Assembly (NCBI GenBank): GCA_017435385.1
Contig: JAFSFB010000012.1
Coordinates: forward strand, 1 to 64,000
DNA: 64,000 bases
Direction of reading: 5' to 3'
Source of the DNA: Clostridia bacterium
Lineage (GTDB): Bacteria > Bacillota > Clostridia > Oscillospirales > Acutalibacteraceae
In this document: piece by piece, positions 1-8,116 of the stretch
Position numbering within the stretch: the stretch's first letter is position 1
Layout of the letters: each line of letters opens with the position of its first letter
Made by a program: the position numbers and the translations under genes
The notes under the pieces: generated by a model
The model's database searches: none
What the model was told of the DNA's origin: nothing
Seen by the model: only the letters and a program-made list of their open reading frames with translations

Positions 1-1
1 C

Positions 2-307
2 GCAGAATTCAATCCAACAATGAGACCGTTGGATTACGAAAACCAGCAGACATACGAAATCTACAACGCAGATATAATCTATACTTTTGATGATGAGATA
101 ATCAACGAATATTATCTGACTCCCGATTATCCGTATTGCGCCGATTTTGAATATGAAGCGGCGCTTGCAAACGGCACATATCAGACTCAGACAACCGACT
201 GGATTGACATCGAGCAAATGGAAGCCGAGATAATCGCAAAATACGGCGAGGCGGAAATTGTTCCCGAAACCGCAACCCTACCCGAAGAAACCGAAGCAAC
301 CGCATAA
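2..307 (+). CDS. C-terminal part of an unidentified acidic protein (partial)
   Basis: The frame is open from the first full codon at base 2, and the in-frame ATG at 20 has no ribosome binding site. This is most likely the last ~101 residues of a longer protein that starts before the window. The visible part is strongly acidic, rich in Tyr, Asp and Glu, and ends in a Glu/Thr/Ala tail. I recognise no domain and assign no function. An intrinsic terminator follows directly, so it ends its transcription unit. If ATG 20 were the start, the product would be 95 residues. Confidence 0.5.
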   Translation, partial: AEFNPTMRPLDYENQQTYEIYNADIIYTFDDEIINEYYLTPDYPYCADFEYEAALANGTYQTQTTDWIDIEQMEAEIIAKYGEAEIVPETATLPEETEATA

Positions 308-311
308 AACC

Positions 312-345
312 AAAAGAACGGCTGAGCTTTCAGCCGTTCTTTTTT
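312..345 (+). terminator. Intrinsic terminator
   Basis: An inverted repeat, AAGAACGGCTGA paired with TCAGCCGTTCTT around a 4-base loop, runs into a T tract just after the stop of the first gene. Confidence 0.9.
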
Positions 346-367
346 GCGCTTTTTCATATTTTCCCTG

Positions 368-396
368 TTGACTTTTTCGCTTAGGAGTAGTATTAT
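368..396 (+). promoter_or_regulatory. Sigma-A promoter of the small SOS-type gene
   Basis: TTGACT (368-373) and TATTAT (391-396) are separated by 17 bases. Transcription should start near 403, directly before the LexA-type box at 409. Confidence 0.8.
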
Positions 397-408
397 ATCA
401 TTGTTAAT

Positions 409-422
409 CGAACATTTGTTCT
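409..422 (+). promoter_or_regulatory. LexA (DinR) operator
   Basis: CGAACATTTGTTCT matches the Gram-positive LexA box (CGAAC-N4-GTTCG) at all but the last base. It lies ~13 bases past the -10 element, where bound LexA would block initiation. This predicts SOS control of the gene starting at 446. Confidence 0.8.
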
Positions 423-445
423 AATAAAATTCCGAGGTGAAATCA

Positions 446-688
446 ATGTACCGTAAGGTATATGTAGACGTTATTCTCAGGCAGGATAAGTCGGGCGCAA
501 CCCGTCCGCTGCGAATCATCTGGGAAAACGGAAGAGTTTATGAGGTCGAACGCCTGCTCTATAAATGCCGTGCGGCTTCGATGAAGGTCGGCGGCTGCGG
601 CATGCGCTATACCGTTCAGATATGCGGCAGAGAAACCTATGTCTTCGAGGAAGACGGACGGTGGTTCGTTGAGGCTAAAGAATCATAA
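446..688 (+). CDS. Small conserved SOS-associated protein, function unknown
   Basis: An 80-residue protein. ATG 446 is chosen because GAGGTG lies 6 bases upstream; the in-frame GTG at 437 is part of that ribosome binding site. Its pattern (start MYRKVYVDV, then RPLRIIWENGR, an A-S-x-K-x-G-G-x-G-x-R-Y segment, and a C-terminal ETYVFEEDGRWFVEAK) resembles short Firmicutes proteins I recall beside SOS genes such as Y-family DNA polymerases. That memory is not proof. The LexA box upstream supports a role in the DNA-damage response. There is no membrane segment. It ends tail to tail with bofA with a 6-base overlap, so the two genes are convergent. Confidence 0.75.
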   Translation: MYRKVYVDVILRQDKSGATRPLRIIWENGRVYEVERLLYKCRAASMKVGGCGMRYTVQICGRETYVFEEDGRWFVEAKES

Positions 689-934
689 AAACGTGTTGAG
701 CATAAGTATGCCCACAACTCCCGGCACGCCGAGAAGCGCCCCCGTTCCGAGCGTATACCAATTAACGGCGATCTCAACGCCGCTGACCATTCCGATAACA
801 TTGACCGCAAAAATTGCGGCTATTCCCTGAAGTGCGGAAAGCATGACGCATTTTCCGCCCTTTTCGCATTTTATCATCCAGCCGACAACGCAGACGGCGC
901 ATATGACCGCCGCTCCGATGAAAAATGCATTCAC
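683..934 (-). CDS. bofA: BofA family pro-sigma-K processing inhibitor
   Basis: An 83-residue membrane protein with an N-terminal hydrophobic segment and the BofA C-terminal signature: a LQGIAAIFAVNVIG helix, then VNWYTLGTGALLGVPGV and a final hydrophobic stretch. In Bacillus, BofA holds the protease SpoIVFB inactive in the forespore outer membrane until sigma-K is needed. The start is GTG at 934, with GGGAGG about 9 bases upstream. It lies 1 base after the YaaL gene on the same strand, repeating the yaaL-bofA order of Bacillus subtilis, although recR is not next to them here. It marks the host as a spore former. Confidence 0.88.
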   Translation of the reverse strand: MNAFFIGAAVICAVCVVGWMIKCEKGGKCVMLSALQGIAAIFAVNVIGMVSGVEIAVNWYTLGTGALLGVPGVVGILMLNTFL

Positions 935-935
935 G

Positions 936-1220
936 CTAAATTACCTCCCTGCCGAAAACAGAAATCTCCGCACATTGAAGCCCCTCCTCCTTCGCCATTT
1001 TCAGCAGATAGCGGTAAAGGGCTTTGAGCGAATGTATCTCATAGATTATCGAATCGAGCAGATCCTCGTCGCATTCGTTCTCGAATCGGTTGTGCGCCGC
1101 CGTCAGCTTCGCCGTTGTTTCCCTTATCTGGCTGAGAAGCAGGCTCTTTTTTGTCATCGGTACGGGCTTTCTGATCTTTTCATAATAAAATATTCTTGCC
1201 TTGTTTGAATTTTTCTCCAT
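936..1220 (-). CDS. yaaL: YaaL family protein (DUF2508)
   Basis: A 94-residue soluble, helical protein with the DUF2508 pattern: a leucine-rich start, A-x-N-R-F-E-N-E-C-D-x-D-L-L-D-S-x-I-Y-E-I near the middle, then L-x-A-L-Y-R-Y-L-L. Its function is unknown. In Bacillus subtilis the homologue lies between recR and bofA, and here it directly precedes bofA and is probably co-transcribed. GGGAGGA lies about 8 bases before the ATG. The manA gene diverges from this point; the 96 bases between them must hold both promoters. Confidence 0.82.
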   Translation of the reverse strand: MEKNSNKARIFYYEKIRKPVPMTKKSLLLSQIRETTAKLTAAHNRFENECDEDLLDSIIYEIHSLKALYRYLLKMAKEEGLQCAEISVFGREVI

Positions 1221-1316
1221 ATTTTTTCATCCTCCCGTAAATATTCTATAGCAATTATTGGACAAATATGATAGAATAATACAAATATGCAAAATTCATC
1301 CTGCGGAGGTATAAAT

Positions 1317-2273
1317 ATGAAGCTTTATCCCATGATACTCAAGCCCTTTGTTTCCGAAACAATCTGGGGCGGAAGAAAACTCATTGACGAATATCACGTT
1401 GAAACCGAAAAGGCAAATGCCGCTGAGGGCTGGATGCTTTCGTGCCATCCCTCGGGCTTCGGAAGCATCGTCAACGGCGAGCTTGCAGGCGTTTCTCTGC
1501 CCGATGCCGTTGAGAAGTTCCCCGAAATCTGCGGCAGGAATGCGGAAAACTTTTCCGATTTCCCGATTCTCATCAAATTCATCGACGCAAGAGATGACCT
1601 CTCCGTTCAGGTTCATCCCACAAAGGAATATTGCGAACTCACAGGCAGAGGTCAGAGCAAGACAGAATGCTGGTATATCATCGACTGCGACGAGGATGCT
1701 CACCTGATTCTCGGCTTCAAGGATAAGATTTCTCCCGAGCAGTTCAAAGAGGCCATTGAAAACAACACCCTGACCGAATATGTCGACAAGGTCAAGGTCA
1801 AGAAGGGAGATTTCTTCTTCATCGAATCGGGAACTCTCCATGCGATCTGCAAGGGCATTCTTCTCGCAGAGGTTCAGGAAAGCTCCAACACGACCTACAG
1901 AATCTATGACTATAACCGGGTCGGAAACGACGGCAAGCCCCGTGAGCTTCATGTTGCAGACGGCGTTGCTGTCACAAAGCTCGAAAAATACTCGCAGCCC
2001 GATTTCTCGAATCCCGAGCTTGACAAGGAAGGCAAAAAGCTCCTTGCCGACTGCCCCCTCTTCAAGACATGGAAGCTCGGTATCGACGGCGAGCTTTCCG
2101 ATTCCGCAGACGAAAGCTCCTTTGTTTCCCTTCTCGTTCTTGACGGCGAAGGCACTCTTGAATGCTGCGGAGAAACACTTGACCTTATCAAGGGCAGCAG
2201 CATCTTCATTCCCGCAAATGCAGGAGAATATAAGCTCTGCGGTAAGCTTGAAATTATCGAAACACGAATCTGA
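1317..2273 (+). CDS. manA: Mannose-6-phosphate isomerase, class I
   Basis: A 318-residue cupin enzyme that interconverts mannose 6-phosphate and fructose 6-phosphate in the cytoplasm. It starts MKLYPMILKPF and has W-G-G-R-K-L, then the zinc-site motifs VQVHPTKEY and KTECWYI, a second metal region ESGTLHAI, and E-V-Q-E-S-S-N-T-T-Y-R-I-Y-D-Y, all typical of the short Firmicutes type. ATG 1317 has GCGGAGG about 8 bases upstream and fits family length; the in-frame ATG at 1287 has no such site. It opens a forward run of five closely spaced genes, so it may feed hexoses released by glycosidases into glycolysis. Confidence 0.92.
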   Translation: MKLYPMILKPFVSETIWGGRKLIDEYHVETEKANAAEGWMLSCHPSGFGSIVNGELAGVSLPDAVEKFPEICGRNAENFSDFPILIKFIDARDDLSVQVHPTKEYCELTGRGQSKTECWYIIDCDEDAHLILGFKDKISPEQFKEAIENNTLTEYVDKVKVKKGDFFFIESGTLHAICKGILLAEVQESSNTTYRIYDYNRVGNDGKPRELHVADGVAVTKLEKYSQPDFSNPELDKEGKKLLADCPLFKTWKLGIDGELSDSADESSFVSLLVLDGEGTLECCGETLDLIKGSSIFIPANAGEYKLCGKLEIIETRI

Positions 2274-2293
2274 TTATTTTTTAAGGATTGGCT

Positions 2294-4210
2294 ATGGCAG
2301 TTGTCAGTATACAGAATTTAAAAGTTGATTTCGGCGGCAAGGTGCTGTTTGAAAATGTTTCGTTTGATGTCAATCAGGGCGATTTTGTCGGTCTTATCGG
2401 CGCAAACGGAACGGGCAAAACCACGCTTTTCAAGGTCATTACGGGCGAGATCGAACCGACCGAGGGCGGCGCTTTTATCTCAAAATTCGTCAAGGTCGGT
2501 TACCTCGAGCAGCATGCGTGTCAGGGTTCTCTGCGTACCGTTTATGACGAAGCGCTGAGCGTTTTTGAGCCGCTTATGCAGATGGAGCGTGAGATGGAGG
2601 AGGTTGCGGCGGCAATCGACTCGCACCTCGGCAGCCGCAACGAGCTGATAGAAAGGCAGAACAAGCTCCACGAGGAGTTCCGTGAGAAAGACGGTCTGAC
2701 CTTCAGAAGCCGCACGAGATCGGCACTCGTCGGTCTCGGCTTCAGCGAAAACGATTTTTCGCTCACCTGCGACAAGCTCAGCGGCGGTCAGCGTTCAAAG
2801 CTGAGCATGTGCAAGCTTCTTCTGAGCGGTTCGGATCTGCTTCTGCTCGACGAACCGACAAACCATCTTGACATCGCAGGAACGGAATGGCTCGAAGGCT
2901 TTCTTTCGGGCTACAAAGGAACGGTTATCGTCATTTCCCATGACCGTTATTTCCTTGACAGAATAACAAACAAAACCGTTGAGATCGCAAACAAACGCTC
3001 TCATTGCACAAAGGGTAACTATTCAACCTATCTCAAGCTCAAAGAGGAACGCCTCGAAAGCGAAAGACGCCGATATGAAAATCTCATGGCGGAGATAAAG
3101 CACATTGAAGGCATCATCGAGCAGCAGCGTTCCTTTGCGAGAGAAAGAAACTTCATAACCGCCGAGAGCAAGCGCAAAATGCTCGAAAAGAAAAAGGCTG
3201 AGCTTGTTGAGCCCGAGCCTTCGCTCGCAAAAATGAGAATGAAGTTCAGCCCCGAATGCGAAACGGGCAACGATGTTCTCGAGGTCAGCTCGCTCGCAAA
3301 AGCATTCGGTCAGAAGGTGCTTTTCAGAAATGCGGATATGTCGGTTTACAAAAACGACCGTGTGTTCATTCTCGGCTCAAACGGCTGCGGAAAAACAACG
3401 CTTCTTCGCATTCTTACCCGTCAGCAGTCTGCCGACGAGGGAAGCTACAGCTTCGGGGCAAATGTCAAGGTCGGTTATTTCGACCAGAGCCTCGAAAGTC
3501 TCAGAGGCGGCAAAACGGTTATCGACGAAATCTGGGACGAGCACCGCCTGTTCACCGAAACAAAGGTTCGCAGCTACCTCGCTCTCTTTCTTTTCAGAGG
3601 CGACGATGTTTTCAAGAATGTCGACAATCTCAGCGGCGGGGAAAAAGCAAAGCTCTGCCTGCTCAAGCTCATGCTTTCGGGCGCAAACGTGCTTCTTCTC
3701 GACGAACCGACAAACCACCTCGACATTCCTTCGAGAGAGGTTCTCGAAGCGGCACTCGAGGATTTTGACGGAACGATCATTGCCGTTTCGCATGACAGAT
3801 ATTTTATCAACAAGCTGTCAACCAAGATCTACAGAATGAAGACCGACGGATTTGAAAAATTCGACGGCGACTATAACGACTATGCCACGATTGCACTCAA
3901 TCAGGCAAAGGAAAAACCTAAGAAAACGGAAGCAAAGCCCAACAACTACAAGCTCCGCAAGGAAAGGACAAGCGAGATCAACCGTCTGAGCGGAAAAATC
4001 AAAAGGGGCGAAGCGGAGATCGACCGCCTTGATGCCGAAATTGCAAGGCTGACCGCCGAGCTTTCGACTCCCGAGGTTTCCGCCGATTACGAAAAGGTTA
4101 TCGGATACACAGAAAAAATAGAGGCTCTCACCGCCGAACAGCTTGCCCTCATGGAAGAATGGGAAGCATGGAACGCAAGGCTGACGGAGCTGAGCGATAT
4201 GGAGGACTGA
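2294..4210 (+). CDS. ABC-F family ATPase (ribosome-associated)
   Basis: A 638-residue soluble protein with two ABC ATPase domains and no membrane segment. Domain 1 has Walker A GANGTGKTT (about residues 36-44), signature LSGGQ and Walker B LLLLDEPTNHLD. Domain 2 has GSNGCGKTT, LSGGE and a second LLLDEPTNHLD. A charged linker joins them and a C-terminal coiled coil follows (about 530-635). This is the ABC-F layout; members bind the ribosomal E site and relieve stalling or protect from antibiotics. The length fits the YheS/YdiF-like housekeeping branch better than known resistance types, but I cannot decide this without a tree. ATG 2294 is preferred over the in-frame TTG 2288, with AAGGAT just upstream. 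Confidence 0.9.
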   Translation: MAVVSIQNLKVDFGGKVLFENVSFDVNQGDFVGLIGANGTGKTTLFKVITGEIEPTEGGAFISKFVKVGYLEQHACQGSLRTVYDEALSVFEPLMQMEREMEEVAAAIDSHLGSRNELIERQNKLHEEFREKDGLTFRSRTRSALVGLGFSENDFSLTCDKLSGGQRSKLSMCKLLLSGSDLLLLDEPTNHLDIAGTEWLEGFLSGYKGTVIVISHDRYFLDRITNKTVEIANKRSHCTKGNYSTYLKLKEERLESERRRYENLMAEIKHIEGIIEQQRSFARERNFITAESKRKMLEKKKAELVEPEPSLAKMRMKFSPECETGNDVLEVSSLAKAFGQKVLFRNADMSVYKNDRVFILGSNGCGKTTLLRILTRQQSADEGSYSFGANVKVGYFDQSLESLRGGKTVIDEIWDEHRLFTETKVRSYLALFLFRGDDVFKNVDNLSGGEKAKLCLLKLMLSGANVLLLDEPTNHLDIPSREVLEAALEDFDGTIIAVSHDRYFINKLSTKIYRMKTDGFEKFDGDYNDYATIALNQAKEKPKKTEAKPNNYKLRKERTSEINRLSGKIKRGEAEIDRLDAEIARLTAELSTPEVSADYEKVIGYTEKIEALTAEQLALMEEWEAWNARLTELSDMED

Positions 4211-4212
4211 CC

Positions 4213-6387
4213 GTGACACACGCTGAAATGTTCAAAAACTCAAAATGGATCGAATGCACCGGAAGCGATGCTCCGCTTTTCAGAAAAGCTTTTTCAGCCG
4301 TAAAAGGCGAAAAAGCGGAAATCATAATCTGCGGTCTGGGATTTTTTAAATTCTACATCAACGGCAAAAAAGTCAGCGACGATCTGCTCGTACCCAACGC
4401 AACCTGCTACGAATGGCGAGATCTGCAGAAGCTTGTCTTCAAGCTGGATGATGAGATGTCGTTCAGAATTTACTGCATGAAATATGACATTTCCGATTAT
4501 CTCGTTGACGGCGAAAACATTATGACCGTCATCGTCGGCAACGGTTACTACAATCAGGTAAGCCGCCACGCAGAGGGCGTTGTCAAATTCGGCGACCCGA
4601 AGCTCTGTTATCTCATCGAAAAAGAAAGCGGAGACATTATCTGCGACGAAACAACCCTTGCTCACAAGGGCTTCATCACCTATAACAACCTCTACAACGG
4701 CGAAAAGCACGATTACACCCTCTATCCCCACGGCTGTGAAAGCACGGATTTCAGCGGCGAAGGTTTCTCGGAAAGCACGGTTGTCGATGCTCCCGAAAGC
4801 GATTTCCACATTCAGTTTTCACCCGCCGACAAGGTTACCCGTTCAATCAGGCCCGTTCTTCTGAAAGACGAGGGAGAAAGAAAGCTCTACGATGTCGGAG
4901 AGAATATCGCCGGATATGCTGTTTTCAAGTGCAGGGAAACGGGAAGAAAATTCGTTGCAAACTATGCCGAAGAGCTTTACGAGAAGAGAAAGTGGTACGG
5001 CATTCAGTTTGAAGATGGATATCAGAGCGAGGAATTCGTTGCCGACGGAACAGACCGCGAATATATCCCCCATTTCACATGGCACGGCTTCCGCTATTTC
5101 AGAGTCGATGCGGATATCGAGGTCGTCAGAGTCGATGTTGTCCACTCGGACTGTCCCGTTACCTGCTCATTTGAAAGCGACAATAAAAATCTCAACTGGC
5201 TTTTTGAAGCATATATCAGAACTCAGCTCGGAAACATGCACAGCGGCGTTCCCTCCGACTGTCCTCACAGAGAGCGTCTGGGCTATACGGGCGACGGTCA
5301 GCTTTGCGCCGAAACCGTTATGCTCATGCTCGACAGCCGTGAATTCTTCCGCAAATGGCTCTATGATATTGCTGACTGTCAGTGCAAAAACAGCGGTCAT
5401 GTTCAGCATACCGCACCGCTCATGGGCGGAGGCGGCGGTCCTTCGGGCTGGGGCGGCGCAATCGTTGAAGTCCCGATGCAGTTCTATAAGTATTACGGCG
5501 ACAAAGACCTGCTCGAAGAATTCTTCCCGAAGATGCTCCACTTCCTCGACTATCTCGAGAGCAGAAGCGAATTCGGCTTCGTCTGCAGGGAAGAGCACGG
5601 CGGCTGGTGTCTCGGCGACTGGTGTACGCCCGACATGATTAAAATTCCCGAATCATATGTCAACACCTGCCTTTATGTCAGATTCATGCAGCAGCTTATC
5701 GAAGCGGGCAAAATTCTCGGCAGAGAAAACGAAACGGCTCATCTTCCCGAGCGCATTGAAAGAGTCAAGCGTGCGATTATTGCCGCATATTACAGCCCCG
5801 CTCAGGACACCTTCTGCGGAGATATTCAGGGTGCATCGAGCTATGCCCTCGAAATCGGCATCGGAGACTCCCGTGTCGAGAAAAAGGTCTGCGACAAATA
5901 TTCCGAACTCGGAATGTATGACACGGGCATCATCGCAACGGAAATTCTCACCCGTTGGCTTTTTGAAAACGGTCACGGTCAGCTTGCTTTCAACCTCATG
6001 GCAAGCGACGGCGACGTTTCCTTTGCAAACATGGCAAGAAACGGCGCAACAACCCTCTGGGAAAACTGGAACGGCAGAGACTCGAGAAACCACCCGATGT
6101 TCGGTGCGGTTACAAAGAACATCTTCAAGCACCTTCTCGGCATCCGTCAGCCCGATGACAGCGTTGCGTTCAGAAAAGCGGTCATCAACCCCGTTTTCGT
6201 TGACGGCATGAACAGAGCAAAGGGACACATCACAACCGAAAACGGCATCATCTCGGTTGAATATACAAAGGCTTGCGGCAAGGCACATATCAAGGTCTTT
6301 GCCGACGAAAAAATCGACGCTTCCTTCGTTTACGGCGACATCAATGTTCCGTTCAGGGGCGAAGCCGAGTTTACGGTTGAAATATAA
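4213..6387 (+). CDS. GH78 alpha-L-rhamnosidase, cytoplasmic
   Basis: A 724-residue enzyme that removes terminal alpha-L-rhamnose from glycosides. It has N-terminal beta-sandwich segments, then the (alpha/alpha)6 barrel with the GH78 catalytic stretch D-C-P-H-R-E-R-L-G-Y-T-G-D-G (about residues 349-362, holding the conserved Asp, Glu and Asp) and a later GATTLWENWNG. No signal peptide is present, so it should act on imported oligosaccharides. The start is GTG 4213: GGAGG sits 7 bases upstream, inside the last codons of the ABC-F gene, which suggests translational coupling. An in-frame ATG at 4228 is a weaker alternative. It may supply rhamnose together with the downstream oxidoreductase. Confidence 0.9.
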   Translation: MTHAEMFKNSKWIECTGSDAPLFRKAFSAVKGEKAEIIICGLGFFKFYINGKKVSDDLLVPNATCYEWRDLQKLVFKLDDEMSFRIYCMKYDISDYLVDGENIMTVIVGNGYYNQVSRHAEGVVKFGDPKLCYLIEKESGDIICDETTLAHKGFITYNNLYNGEKHDYTLYPHGCESTDFSGEGFSESTVVDAPESDFHIQFSPADKVTRSIRPVLLKDEGERKLYDVGENIAGYAVFKCRETGRKFVANYAEELYEKRKWYGIQFEDGYQSEEFVADGTDREYIPHFTWHGFRYFRVDADIEVVRVDVVHSDCPVTCSFESDNKNLNWLFEAYIRTQLGNMHSGVPSDCPHRERLGYTGDGQLCAETVMLMLDSREFFRKWLYDIADCQCKNSGHVQHTAPLMGGGGGPSGWGGAIVEVPMQFYKYYGDKDLLEEFFPKMLHFLDYLESRSEFGFVCREEHGGWCLGDWCTPDMIKIPESYVNTCLYVRFMQQLIEAGKILGRENETAHLPERIERVKRAIIAAYYSPAQDTFCGDIQGASSYALEIGIGDSRVEKKVCDKYSELGMYDTGIIATEILTRWLFENGHGQLAFNLMASDGDVSFANMARNGATTLWENWNGRDSRNHPMFGAVTKNIFKHLLGIRQPDDSVAFRKAVINPVFVDGMNRAKGHITTENGIISVEYTKACGKAHIKVFADEKIDASFVYGDINVPFRGEAEFTVEI

Positions 6388-6389
6388 TT

Positions 6390-6947
6390 ATGCTTGAAAT
6401 AAAACCTTTTGAAGAAAGATATTTTGAAGATGTCCGTCAGGTCTGCGTTAATACCGGACCGAGATCGGCAAGAACGGACAACGACGAAAGAGAAAAGCTG
6501 CTTGCGGTTTACTGCGACTATTACTGCGAAAAGGAACCGCAGAATGCATTTGTTCTTGTCGATGAAACCGACACGGTTCAGGGATATATTCTCTGTTCGG
6601 AGAACGCAAAAAAATACCGCAGAAATTTTGTGCCCTATATGCAAAAGCTTCGCAGATACGGCATAAAATGCTGCGTTGAACCTTGGGGCGAGCAGCTCGT
6701 CTACGGATTTTTCGGCAGAAAATATCCCGCTCATCTTCACATTGATATCAACAAGGAATTCACGGGTGACGGAAACGGCACCCGGATGATGCAGACCCTG
6801 CTCGGACATCTGAAAAGCAAGAATGTCCGTGGGGTAATGCTGATTGTCGGCTCGGGAAACGAAGAAGCAATCAGGTTCTATAAAAGAAACGGCTTTAAAA
6901 TTCTCTGTTCACTCTTCGGAGGAACGGTCATGGCAAAGGAGCTTTAA
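6390..6947 (+). CDS. GNAT family N-acetyltransferase
   Basis: A 185-residue single-domain protein. The GNAT fold is visible in the order: N-terminal beta-alpha unit (LEIKPFEERYFEDV), central strands with LHIDINKEF, the acetyl-CoA loop region F-T-G-D-G-N-G-T-R-M-M (a Q/R-x-x-G-x-G/A-like loop) and the C-terminal E-A-I-R-F-Y-K-R-N-G-F-K. The substrate is unknown. The gene starts 2 bases after the rhamnosidase stop, so it is part of the same transcript. It resembles the GNAT proteins that accompany sugar catabolic genes in Clostridia, but no more precise role can be read. Confidence 0.82.
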   Translation: MLEIKPFEERYFEDVRQVCVNTGPRSARTDNDEREKLLAVYCDYYCEKEPQNAFVLVDETDTVQGYILCSENAKKYRRNFVPYMQKLRRYGIKCCVEPWGEQLVYGFFGRKYPAHLHIDINKEFTGDGNGTRMMQTLLGHLKSKNVRGVMLIVGSGNEEAIRFYKRNGFKILCSLFGGTVMAKEL

Positions 6948-6948
6948 A

Positions 6949-7920
6949 ATGCGTTACGGAGTTATCGGCACGGGCTGGATAGCAAAATCGTTCATCGACG
7001 GCGCAAGAGAGGTCTGCGGCTCGGAATTTTCTGCGGTTTATTCCAGAACAGCCGAAAGCGGAAACAAATTCGCCGCCGAAAATAAAATTGAAAAAGTATA
7101 TACCGACATCAATGAATTTGCAAACGGAGATTTTGATGCGGTCTATATTGCAAGCCCCAACCGCCTGCATTATGAGCAGTCGAAGCTCATGCTCGAAAGC
7201 GGCAAGCATGTTATCTGCGAAAAGCCGATAACGGTTGAACCCGAAGAGCTTGAAGAATTGCAGGCTCTTGCCGAAAAGAACGGGCTTGTCTATGTTGAAG
7301 CAATCATGTATATGTTTAACCCTGCAAGAGAGCTGCTCAAGAATGCAATCGGAAAAATCGGAAAAGTCACAAGCGCACACTTCGATTTTTCTCAGCTTTC
7401 TTCAAAATACCCCGCATATCTCAGAGGAGAGCTTCCCAACATTTTCAATCCCGCTCTTGCAACGGGCTGTCTGATGGATCTGGGCATTTACTGTGTCTAT
7501 CCCGCTCTTGACCTTTTCGGCATGCCCGAAAAAATAACCGCCTGCGCCCACTTCATGGAAAGCGGTGCAGACGGCAGCGGAACGGCAGGCTTGCTCTATT
7601 CCGACAAGCTCATTACCTTTACATATTCAAAGCTCGGTCAGGACAGACTCGGCTCACAGATCTTCGGCGATGAGGGAACAATAAAAATCGAGTCGATATC
7701 CAAGCTCATCAACATGTCTTTAGTCAGCAACAACGGCGAAACGCAGGAGATCATCGGCGATGTCGCAAAAGAAAAGCTCATGGGCTATGAAGCTCTCGGC
7801 TTCGAGAAATTCATCGCAGATCCCGATGATGAATATTATTATGTGACAAAGCAAAGAGCTTTACAGGTGTCGCAAATCATGAAACAGATCAGAGATATCT
7901 GCGGAATAAAGTTCGGTTAA
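6949..7920 (+). CDS. Gfo/Idh/MocA family NAD(P)-dependent oxidoreductase
   Basis: A 323-residue protein with an N-terminal Rossmann fold (GVIGTGWIAKSF, residues 4-15) and the family hallmark CEKPITVEP (about 90-98), followed by the C-terminal alpha/beta substrate domain. The real start is ATG 6949, 1 base after the acetyltransferase stop, with AAGGAG upstream. Members oxidise or reduce sugars, inositols or related diols. The neighbourhood (mannose 6-phosphate isomerase, rhamnosidase) suggests a sugar or glycoside substrate, but which one is not visible. It is the last gene of this forward run and ends before a shared bidirectional terminator. Confidence 0.88.
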   Translation: MRYGVIGTGWIAKSFIDGAREVCGSEFSAVYSRTAESGNKFAAENKIEKVYTDINEFANGDFDAVYIASPNRLHYEQSKLMLESGKHVICEKPITVEPEELEELQALAEKNGLVYVEAIMYMFNPARELLKNAIGKIGKVTSAHFDFSQLSSKYPAYLRGELPNIFNPALATGCLMDLGIYCVYPALDLFGMPEKITACAHFMESGADGSGTAGLLYSDKLITFTYSKLGQDRLGSQIFGDEGTIKIESISKLINMSLVSNNGETQEIIGDVAKEKLMGYEALGFEKFIADPDDEYYYVTKQRALQVSQIMKQIRDICGIKFG

Positions 7921-7925
7921 GATTT

Positions 7926-7952
7926 TCGGGCGATTCGTGAATCGCACCTACG
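7926..7952. repeat. Short palindromic repeat, CCTAC-tailed
   Basis: GGGCGATTCGTGAATCGCAC is a hairpin-forming palindrome followed by CTACG. It resembles the palindromes at 9663 and 10568 in ending with CCTAC (see findings). The rest of 7953-8067 holds only a second small hairpin (GTGGGC/GCCCAC, about 8021-8038) and AT-rich ATTCACT repeats. Confidence 0.55.
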
Positions 7953-8067
7953 AAATATATATCGAAGAGCAGCGGCAGAAGCAACCCCCGCCCTGCACAT
8001 TCACTTTTCACTAAAAATCGGGTGTGGGCAACGCCCACCTTTAACTATTCACTATTCATTATTCACT

Positions 8068-8103
8068 AAAAAAGCACACTCCGATGCGGAGTGTGCTTTT
8101 TTA
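8068..8103. terminator. Bidirectional terminator between oxidoreductase and gpmI
   Basis: AAAGCACACTCC and GGAGTGTGCTTT form a 12-bp stem with A tracts on the left and T tracts on the right, serving the two convergent transcripts. Confidence 0.9.
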
Positions 8104-8116
8104 TATACAATGTTAA

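Noticed and set aside
1296-1952. Long reverse-strand reading frame (218 codons) over manA
   Set aside because: It lies wholly antisense to a well-recognised enzyme, has no ribosome binding site or family pattern, and follows from codon bias of the real gene.
8039-8067. ATTCACT-type tandem repeats as a regulatory array
   Set aside because: Three imperfect 7-9 base units in AT-rich sequence between convergent genes; too short and badly placed to call a functional array.
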